A stretch of 64,000 nucleotides of DNA from CAXXOK01 sp963675925 (GTDB lineage: Bacteria > Bacillota > Clostridia > Christensenellales > Aristaeellaceae): contig CAXXIB010000004.1 of NCBI GenBank assembly GCA_963675925.2, forward strand, positions 620,001-684,000. Reading direction: 5' to 3'. The notes beneath the pieces are model-generated. The model made no database searches. It worked only from the letters and a program-made list of their open reading frames with translations, and had not been told where the DNA came from. Made by a program: the position numbers and the translations under genes. The number at the start of each line of letters is the position of its first letter. The stretch's first letter is position 1. This document shows, one piece after another, positions 57,832-64,000 of this stretch.

Positions 57832-58198
57832 TGTGAAATTTCCTCCCCTATGTGGTGTTTTATTTGGAAACGGCATCTCGACCGCCGTTTACCATGCATA
57901 GCAGATTGCCTACATATTTCCTGTATTCATACTTAACCATTGCTTTATAACGCTTTCAAAGACCTATGGCTTGTATTCAACCTATCTTGTATCCATATTA
58001 AACCATAACACAAAACCGATGTCAATAGTCATTTTCGTGTTCTAAAGGCCCTTACGCACCCATCCGCAGCGTTGTTTACCCCCGCAAAAAACAAGGTGTG
58101 CTATAGCCCGCTCAATACTCAAAACGACCGGTTCGTGGTAGAATAGAAATAGCAAAACCAAATACGCAAACCGCTGTTTGCGTGCGGAGGTCATGATG
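57832..58198. other. Divergent region between dctP and the deacetylase
   Basis: No gene. Contains the dctP promoter and GntR-type sites at 57921-58025, and toward the deacetylase a TAGAAT -10 candidate at 58139-58144 plus a small hairpin (CGCAAAC / GTTTGCG) just before its ribosome site. Confidence 0.5.
57997..58025 (-). promoter_or_regulatory. Promoter of the TRAP operon with GntR-like sites
   Basis: Minus strand TTGACA (58025-58020), 17 bases, TTTAAT (58002-57997). Just downstream are TTGTATCCAT (57988-57997), TTGTATTCAA (57971-57980) and CTGTATTCAT (57921-57930), all close to the TTGTATACAA palindrome ahead of the GntR gene. Confidence 0.75.
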
Positions 58199-59005
58199 AT
58201 GAACACAGTCACCACTTGTTTTCCCGGCGGCATGAACAAATGCCTGACCATGAGCTATGACGACGGCGTATGGCAGGACAAGCGTCTGATCGAAATCTTC
58301 AATCAAAACGGCATGAAAGGGACATTTCACTTAAACTCGGCCATGTTTGGCAAGCACGAGCGCTATCTGAAACCCGACGAGGTGTATACCACCTATCAGG
58401 GACACGAGGTATCCTGCCACACGGCCACACACCCGGCCATTGACCGTTGTCCCCTGCCGGCTGTCGCGCTGGAAGTGCTGGAAGACCGCAAAACCCTGGA
58501 GGGTATTTTCGGCTACCCCGTGCGCGGGATGAGCTACCCGTTTGGCTCGCACTCGGCTGAAATCCGCGCCATGCTGCCCTCGCTTGGCGTGTTTTACAGC
58601 CGCGTGGTGGGCGACAGCTTCAGCTTTGATATGCCAACGGATTTCCTGCAATGGACATCCACCTGCCACCATAATCACCGCCTGATGGAGATGGCCGAAC
58701 GCTTCAACGACTACGACCACGGCATCCATCCGCGCCTGTTCTATGTGTGGGGGCACAGCTACGAGTTTGACAACGACGATAACTGGGATCTGATCGAGAA
58801 TTTCTGCAAACTAATGGGCAGCCGTAAAGACACATGGTTTGCCACGAACATTGAAATTTACGATTATGTGCAGCTCTGTAACCGCCTGCAGTTCAGCGCT
58901 GATAATAGCTTTGTGTACAATCCCTCCGCCGCCTCGGCATGGATACGCGTAAACGGCGGCAAGGCCATTGAGCTGCCCGGCGGCACGCAAGTTACGCTGG
59001 ACTAA
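58199..59005 (+). CDS. Polysaccharide deacetylase family protein
   Basis: 268 residues, a single NodB-type domain without a signal peptide. Motif 1 is MSYDDGVWQD (TFDD variant), motif 2 SCHTATHPAID with both metal histidines, motif 3 RGMSYPFGSHSAE; the late motif includes WGHSYEFD. Cytoplasmic, so probably acts on a soluble amide or N-acetyl sugar rather than the wall. ATG 58199 has the best spacing from CGGAGG; 58193 and 58196 are alternatives. Confidence 0.86.
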   Translation: MNTVTTCFPGGMNKCLTMSYDDGVWQDKRLIEIFNQNGMKGTFHLNSAMFGKHERYLKPDEVYTTYQGHEVSCHTATHPAIDRCPLPAVALEVLEDRKTLEGIFGYPVRGMSYPFGSHSAEIRAMLPSLGVFYSRVVGDSFSFDMPTDFLQWTSTCHHNHRLMEMAERFNDYDHGIHPRLFYVWGHSYEFDNDDNWDLIENFCKLMGSRKDTWFATNIEIYDYVQLCNRLQFSADNSFVYNPSAASAWIRVNGGKAIELPGGTQVTLD

Positions 59006-59072
59006 GCCTTGCATGCATCGCCGCGCTTTGGTATGGTAATATAAGCAACACCTGCTGCGAAAGGAGCAACCC

Positions 59073-60146
59073 ATGGAACAATTCCTGGAAAACATAAAAG
59101 AATATTTTCAAACGGCCAACCTGACCACGCTGTTCATCGTCTGCGGACTGGTGGTCCTGGTCTTTATTATGAAGCAACCCCTGGTGACGCTCATATTGCG
59201 GCTGGCGTTTACCAAACTGCGGCGCGAATCATCCAATCGCTATGACGAGATCAAAGATAAGCTCGCCAAGCTGCTGGGCTATGTGCTGTTCGTCAGCCTT
59301 GTTTTAATCGCACTGCCCTACTTCAGCCTGCCGGATGTGACCAATACCCTCATCCGGAAGGTACTGACCACGGTATTGCTATTGCTAACCTTCTATGCGC
59401 TGTACCGCGCCTTGATGCTGACTGTGAACTGGCATTTTGACACCCTCGCCAGGCGCAAGCCGGATAAAATCAACAAGTCCGCCCAAAACTTCCTGATCTC
59501 CGGCATCCGCGTCGTGCTGATTATCGTGGCAGCGATTTCTATCCTCACCCCGTGGGTCGGCAGCCTGTCAGGCTTAATCGCCGGGCTTGGGATCTCCTCC
59601 CTGGCAGTTGCACTGGCCGCGCAGGAGAGCCTTTCCAACTTTTTCGGTTCCATTTCCATCATGCTGGACAAACCGTTTGACGTGGGCGATTTCATCGTCC
59701 TGTCTGATAATCAGATGGGCAATGTGGAACACGTCGGCCTGCGCTCTACCCGTATCCGGCAGCTGTCAGGCAGCATGGTGACCATTCCAAACTCCCAGCT
59801 GGCAAGCGATGTCATCAACAACGAAACCAAGCGCTCCACCCGCCGCATCAAGTTCACGGTCGGGCTGGAATACCGCACGCCTGATCAAAACCTGACCCAA
59901 TTTGTTGACGCGGTCGAAGATCTGCTGCTTAAAAACCCCAACGTGGTCGACGACAGCACCAAGGTATGGTTTGACGACTTTGGCGATTCCGCGCTTGTTG
60001 TGGGGGTCATCTACAGCGTCAACATCGCCGATTATTTCGAGATGCTCTCCGTCAAAGACCGCATCAACCACGGCGTGCTCCAGGCCGCCCGGGAAACCAA
60101 CGTCAGCATGGCCTTCCCGTCCATCAGTCTGTATCAAGCGGACTAG
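59073..60146 (+). CDS. mscS: Small-conductance mechanosensitive channel (MscS)
   Basis: 357 residues. Several N-terminal TM segments, pore helix GLIAGLGISSLAVALAAQESLSNFFGS, then the beta domain ISIMLDKPFDVGDFIVL and the cytoplasmic cage (VTIPNSQLASDVINNETKRSTRR). It releases solutes upon hypo-osmotic shock, complementing the betaine importer. Good GAAAGGAG site. Confidence 0.92.
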   Translation: MEQFLENIKEYFQTANLTTLFIVCGLVVLVFIMKQPLVTLILRLAFTKLRRESSNRYDEIKDKLAKLLGYVLFVSLVLIALPYFSLPDVTNTLIRKVLTTVLLLLTFYALYRALMLTVNWHFDTLARRKPDKINKSAQNFLISGIRVVLIIVAAISILTPWVGSLSGLIAGLGISSLAVALAAQESLSNFFGSISIMLDKPFDVGDFIVLSDNQMGNVEHVGLRSTRIRQLSGSMVTIPNSQLASDVINNETKRSTRRIKFTVGLEYRTPDQNLTQFVDAVEDLLLKNPNVVDDSTKVWFDDFGDSALVVGVIYSVNIADYFEMLSVKDRINHGVLQAARETNVSMAFPSISLYQAD

Positions 60147-60197
60147 GAACTATCAGCCTTTTCACTCCCGCCTGGGAGCCGCACAAACAGTGCACGA

Positions 60198-60222
60198 AAG
60201 CCCGCGCCATTGGCGCGGGCTT
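60198..60222. terminator. Terminator between mscS and the glycosidase gene
   Basis: AAGCCCGCGCC / GGCGCGGGCTT, 11-bp perfect stem, ATT loop, then ATTGTTG. Confidence 0.8.
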
Positions 60223-60273
60223 ATTGTTGTAACCAAGGGGGTTTCTCTCTGTTTTCGGTTTGCACTTCGGTTT

Positions 60274-61551
60274 CTACTCCGGCACAGCGTTTGATACGCC
60301 AAACCCCAGCAGGCTCATCACCTGCCGCGTGCTGCGGCCATCCGGCTTGGCAGCAGCCACACGGCTGATTTGCTTGCCCATGAACACCAGGGCAGTGGTG
60401 CCGCCGCCATCCAAATTGTTTGCTTCCATCACACCGGCTTCATGCATGCGGCGGGCCATCCAGTCCAGGTACACACCGCGCGCGCCATCATAACGGCCGT
60501 CCACGGCGATAATTAAATAATGTCCCGGTGCGATCATACCCAGGGCCATACGCGGCTCGTGGTAGTGCATATAGTCTCCTGTTAAAAGCCGCGGGTTGAT
60601 CTCCCCTCCGCTGACCAGCCATGGCCCAAACGAGAGCACATGCACCGCGCCCATGGCTAAAAAATCATCCGCACGGTAATCCGTGAACTCGCTGGCCAGC
60701 ATGCTTCCATCCTCAAACACGGCCAGTGTATCCGCCCTTGGATAGTTGGTGGACGATGTCCGAATATAATCCCTGTACACTTCCCCGTCGCGAATGGCAA
60801 CGCCGTAGCGCCTCATGGTGAAAAAATCATCGGTAAACGCCAGCACCGCCTGATTTTCCCGCGCGATGGCTACCGGCGTTTTGGTTTGCTTCTGTTTGGG
60901 AGTATAAAAGCTCAGTAGCTGTTCATCCCCGCGTGTTCGGACCTCGGCCTCGCACCAGATATTTCCCTGGCTGATGTTTTCGTACCGGCGGACATTGACA
61001 AACAAAGAATCAGAAATATAGTACCATAGCCCGTCCTGCTCATTGGAATAAATATATTCGCCCCCGGCCTCGGCCAAAAACCCCTCCGCGTCCAGCGGCG
61101 GCAGCTCCGGCACGCCCTGCGGCATAACCAGCGGCAGGGGGGTGGGGGTCGGATCAGGCGTGGGAACGATGTAAAGGTCATCCCGCGTCAGTATGATATC
61201 CTGTATCTCCGGGGTAATCACCTCAACCGGTGCCATGTCGATATGCGCCAGCAGCTTGTTTAGCCGTTCCAGCGTCAATTTCGACACGTTGGAAGACAGG
61301 GTCGCATCGGCATTGAAGTAACCAAGCTCCTGCATTCTTACTTTCAGCCAGTACACATCGTTTCCGGAGTCGCCTATCACCAGGGAGCGCTGCGCCGTGG
61401 GTACAGGCATAACCGGCCGCGTGGTTACCTCTGGCGGGGGCAGCGTGGAAAACGGTTGTACGGTTTGCGCGGTCGCCGGCAATGCCCCTATTATAAGCAC
61501 CATACATATGCCAAGCACAACGATACGATAACAATATGGAAGCCTTTGCAT
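60274..61551 (-). CDS. Secreted phosphodiester glycosidase (NAGPA domain) with peptidoglycan-binding domain
   Basis: 425 residues. Signal peptide (IVVLGICMVLIIGALPATAQ), a Pro-rich stretch, a PG_binding_1 motif (VIGDSGNDVYWLKVRMQELGYFNADAT), a Pro/Thr linker (PTPDPTPTPLPL), then the NAGPA-like domain with ALAFTDDFF-type and NNLDGGGTTALVFMGKQISR motifs. Bacterial members act on cell-wall or exopolysaccharide phosphodiester or amino-sugar links. ATG 61551 follows AAAAGGAG; the frame is open upstream without a start site. Confidence 0.84.
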   Translation of the reverse strand: MQRLPYCYRIVVLGICMVLIIGALPATAQTVQPFSTLPPPEVTTRPVMPVPTAQRSLVIGDSGNDVYWLKVRMQELGYFNADATLSSNVSKLTLERLNKLLAHIDMAPVEVITPEIQDIILTRDDLYIVPTPDPTPTPLPLVMPQGVPELPPLDAEGFLAEAGGEYIYSNEQDGLWYYISDSLFVNVRRYENISQGNIWCEAEVRTRGDEQLLSFYTPKQKQTKTPVAIARENQAVLAFTDDFFTMRRYGVAIRDGEVYRDYIRTSSTNYPRADTLAVFEDGSMLASEFTDYRADDFLAMGAVHVLSFGPWLVSGGEINPRLLTGDYMHYHEPRMALGMIAPGHYLIIAVDGRYDGARGVYLDWMARRMHEAGVMEANNLDGGGTTALVFMGKQISRVAAAKPDGRSTRQVMSLLGFGVSNAVPE

Positions 61552-61865
61552 AAACGCTCCTTTTGTATTGGGCGGTATACCCGTCGATATCCTATACTGT
61601 TCTTCAGTTCGTTTTGTGAAACAGATTTTGCTGACCCGCCCATACGGCAGCTCAGCATGTAAGCCGGGTCGATTCCGATATGTATTCTTTTTCGCTGTCA
61701 GTGCCCTTAACTCCTGTTTGAAATGTAACAACATGGCCGCCTTGCCAAAGCCTTGTCCCTGCAAGGCGTGCCGCACATCGCGTTTGTTGCACATCAAACG
61801 CCGAGCGTGTATAATATGGCGTGGAACCTGGCTATAATGAACTGTAGGGCGGTGCAAACACAGGG
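61552..61865. other. Divergent promoter region, glycosidase gene/murA
   Basis: About 310 bases with no supported gene. Holds the murA promoter (61787-61815); on the minus strand a weak TTCACA/TATAGG pair near 61580-61620 may serve the glycosidase gene. Confidence 0.4.
61787..61815 (+). promoter_or_regulatory. Promoter of murA
   Basis: TTGCAC (61787-61792), 17 bases, perfect TATAAT (61810-61815), about 50 bases before the ATG. Confidence 0.85.
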
Positions 61866-63131
61866 ATGTTCACGCACGAAAAGATGCTCATCAAGGGCGG
61901 CCTCCCGCTGACGGGCGAAATCACGGTCAGCGGCGGCAAGAATACGGCGGTCGCTGTAATTCCTGCCACCATTTTAACGGATGAGCCCTCCACCATAGAG
62001 AATCTTCCCGATATTGAAGATGTACACGCGCTAATCGAAATCCTGGAAGATCTGGGTGCCGAGTGCGAGTATGTACCCGATCAATACTTAAAAGTCAACC
62101 CCAGAACCATTAAAAGCCACCACGTTCCGTTTTCGTTAACGCGGCGGCTGCGCGCAAGCTACTATTTGCTGGGCGCACTTCTTGGCCGTGGCGGCGCAGC
62201 GGCAGTCGCCTATCCCGGCGGCTGCGAGATCGGCTCCCGGCCGATTGATCAGCATGTGAAAGGCTTTCACGCGCTGGGTGCCACCATACTGGAGCAGTCC
62301 GGTGTTGTGGAAGCCACAGCCAAAACGCTGACCGGCGCGGATGTGTTTTTCGATATGGTCACCGTCGGCGGTACCATCAACATTATGCTGGCGGCCGTCA
62401 GGGCCGAAGGCACAACCATTATTTACAATGCCGCCAAGGAACCGCACATCGTTGACCTGGCCAACTTCTTAAACTCCATGGGTGCACGCATCAAGGGCGC
62501 CGGCACCGATATCATCCGTATCACCGGGCGGGAAACCCTGCACGGCACCAGCTATACTGTGATCCCCGACCAAATTGAAACCGGCACGCTGATGATCGCC
62601 GCCGCCGCCACCCATGGCGATGTGACCATCCACGGCTGTATCCCCACGCATATGGAAGCCCTCACCGCCAAGCTGCTGGAAATGGGCATCGACGTAGGCG
62701 ACCGCGAGGACATGATTCGCGTCCGCGCACACGACCAGCACCGCGCCATCAACATTAAAACACAGGTCTACCCTGGCTTTCCAACCGATTTACAGCAGCC
62801 CATCACGGCGCTGCTGTGCATGGCCAACGGGCAGTCCACCGTACATGAAACCATTTTTGAACAGCGCTTTAAGCACCTGGACGAGCTTCGCCGCATGGGT
62901 GCGCAAATCAAGCTGATGGACCGCACCGTGCTTATTGAAGGCGTACCCACGCTATACGGCGCACCGGTTACCATTACCGATCTGCGCGCAGGCGCTGCGC
63001 TGGTCATTGGCGGGCTGATGGCCAAAGGCACCACCGAAGTGTACGAAACCGCCTTTATCGACCGCGGGTACGAGCGCCTGGAAGAAAAGCTCCGCTCCCT
63101 CGGCGCGGAAATTTCCCGCGAATCCATTTAA
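61866..63131 (+). CDS. murA: UDP-N-acetylglucosamine 1-carboxyvinyltransferase
   Basis: 421 residues. First committed step of peptidoglycan synthesis: transfers enolpyruvate from PEP to UDP-GlcNAc. Catalytic cysteine is present in AYPGGCEIGSRPIDQH (near 120), so fosfomycin sensitivity is expected. Other blocks: SGGKNTAVAVIPA, VPDQIETGTLMIAAA, and DLRAGAALVIGGLMAKG. Start ATG 61866 has only a distant GGCGGTG; ATG 61884 is possible. Could be the MurZ paralogue. Confidence 0.94.
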   Translation: MFTHEKMLIKGGLPLTGEITVSGGKNTAVAVIPATILTDEPSTIENLPDIEDVHALIEILEDLGAECEYVPDQYLKVNPRTIKSHHVPFSLTRRLRASYYLLGALLGRGGAAAVAYPGGCEIGSRPIDQHVKGFHALGATILEQSGVVEATAKTLTGADVFFDMVTVGGTINIMLAAVRAEGTTIIYNAAKEPHIVDLANFLNSMGARIKGAGTDIIRITGRETLHGTSYTVIPDQIETGTLMIAAAATHGDVTIHGCIPTHMEALTAKLLEMGIDVGDREDMIRVRAHDQHRAINIKTQVYPGFPTDLQQPITALLCMANGQSTVHETIFEQRFKHLDELRRMGAQIKLMDRTVLIEGVPTLYGAPVTITDLRAGAALVIGGLMAKGTTEVYETAFIDRGYERLEEKLRSLGAEISRESI

Positions 63132-63294
63132 CCGTTTGCTATACTGCGTATGCCCGCTGTTTATATAGTGGCCATCCGCCAGTTGATCGTTTGAAATCAT
63201 CCCGCAGGGGAAGCGACACCGCAACCCCGCGCTAAAAGCCTTTGCAGCGCGGGACATACCCGCCGTTTCCCAGCGTGTTACAGGAGGGGTGCTT

Positions 63295-63822
63295 GTGCCG
63301 GACTTGAGTCCCTATACCGTGCTTGGCATCCCCAGCGATTCCGATGCCGGGGCCGTGCGAAAAGCCTACCGACAGCGCGTGAAGGAATGTCACCCGGATC
63401 TCTTTCAAAATCCGGATGAGCAAAAGGCCGCGCAGGACCGGCTGGTGGTTTTGAACCTGGCCTATGAACAGGCCCTGCGCCAAAGCGGTGCCCAGCGCGT
63501 AGGCTTTAACATGGTCTCCCCCGAGGAAGCCAAACACTTTGCCGAAAAACTGATGGAGCAGGGCAACCCGGAAAGCGCGCTGCGCCAGCTGAACCGTGCC
63601 GACCGCAAGGATGCGGAGTTTTATAACATTCAGGGCAAAATTCTGATGGCGCTTGAGCAGTTTGAAACCGCCTACCAGAGCTTCCGCGAAGCGGTACGCT
63701 TGAGCCCGGATGAAAACCGCTACCGCCGCGGCGCACTGGATGCGTCCATTGCCATCAAGCGCAGTCGAACCCTTTGGTACAAGGCCGGTAAGTTTCTGCG
63801 CGATCTGCTCGGCGGTCGCTGA
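63295..63822 (+). CDS. J-domain protein with TPR-like tail
   Basis: 175 residues. J domain at 1-60 with intact HPD (KAYRQRVKECHPDLFQNPDE); residues 75-150 are TPR-like (EEAKHFAEKLMEQGNPESALRQLNRADRKDAEFYNIQGKILMALEQFETAYQSFREAVRL). No Gly/Phe or zinc-finger region, so a class III DnaJ co-chaperone for a DnaK with a specific client. GTG 63295 is spaced 7 bases from AGGAGG, better than GTG 63289. Confidence 0.86.
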   Translation: MPDLSPYTVLGIPSDSDAGAVRKAYRQRVKECHPDLFQNPDEQKAAQDRLVVLNLAYEQALRQSGAQRVGFNMVSPEEAKHFAEKLMEQGNPESALRQLNRADRKDAEFYNIQGKILMALEQFETAYQSFREAVRLSPDENRYRRGALDASIAIKRSRTLWYKAGKFLRDLLGGR

Positions 63823-63849
63823 TGTAAGCTGCCACACCCCATACGCACC

Positions 63850-63874
63850 AAAGGCCGCGCAGTGCGCGGCCTTT
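63850..63874. terminator. AAAGGCCGCGC bidirectional terminator
   Basis: 11-bp perfect stem with AGT loop; T run on the plus strand, A/T on the other. Lies between converging genes. Confidence 0.88.
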
Positions 63875-63916
63875 TTGCGTGATTGGCAGCTTTGAAATGC
63901 CTCAATGGTCTCCCCA

Positions 63917-64000
63917 TTACGACAGCTGCTTGTTGTACACAATCATAAACACGGCCTTGACCGCTGCGGTAAACAGCAGCACGCCCAGCAGCGTAAAGAA
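63917..64000 (-). CDS. C-terminal end of an unknown membrane protein
   Basis: The gene enters from the right edge; only the last 27 codons are visible. They read as a hydrophobic segment (LLGVLLFTAAVKAVFMIVY) and a short NKQLS end. Frame is open to the edge and the terminator lies just downstream. Family cannot be told. Confidence 0.5.
   Translation of the reverse strand, partial: FFTLLGVLLFTAAVKAVFMIVYNKQLS

Overview
The window looks like a chromosomal piece of a Gram-positive Clostridia-type bacterium (phylum Firmicutes/Bacillota). The signs are strong AGGAGG ribosome binding sites, frequent GTG/TTG starts, a tRNA-Trp T-box in front of the trp operon, LytR-CpsA-Psr and lipoprotein envelope genes, a MurA with a PGGC active-site loop, and an SPP1/HK97-like siphovirus gene set. 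I see no rRNA or tRNA genes, no insertion sequences and no CRISPR array.

Layout. 1-3.4 kb: a partial LCP cell-wall ligase and an autoregulated ABC exporter/YtrA-GntR operon. 3.4-4.8 kb: an AT-rich island with two unknown membrane proteins. 4.8-11.6 kb: T-box leader and a complete trpEGDCFBA operon with overlapping stops and starts. 11.6-13.6 kb: a DnaQ-like exonuclease, a DUF2202 ferritin-like secreted protein and a CrcB fluoride channel. 13.9-17.1 kb: a glycine-betaine type ABC importer. 17.2-30.7 kb: a 13.5-kb single-strand block with terminase, portal, scaffold, capsid, connector, tail, endolysin and holin genes, but no integrase, replication or lysogeny genes. 31-39 kb: an orphan PhoB-like regulator divergent from the phage block, an iron-sulfur flavoprotein, HAD phosphatase, DegV, EamA transporter, TPR lipoprotein, two acetyltransferases and a Nudix hydrolase. 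39.1-43.6 kb: a 1498-residue SH3-repeat surface protein. 43.9-46.7 kb: small regulators, including an XRE repressor divergent from an ArpU-like phage activator. 46.9-52.5 kb: yebC, gyrB, gyrA. 52.5-58 kb: a surface protein and a GntR-controlled TRAP transporter. 58-64 kb: polysaccharide deacetylase, MscS, a phosphodiester glycosidase, murA, a J-domain protein and a partial membrane protein.

How it works together. Most of the window is host housekeeping. Trp synthesis is controlled by tRNA-Trp charging, and osmolyte and organic-acid uptake by dedicated operons with hairpins after the binding-protein genes. Three things stand out. First, the phage block is complete for making a tailed particle but lacks genes for phage inheritance, and its small terminase lacks a DNA-recognition domain, so it could be a gene-transfer-agent-like or domesticated particle rather than an ordinary prophage. 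Second, a ~115-bp structured element occurs three times, each time directly after a stop codon in the same orientation, with stems that covary. Third, the tail chaperone gene carries a correctly phased A-AAT-TTT slippery site for a -1 frameshift.
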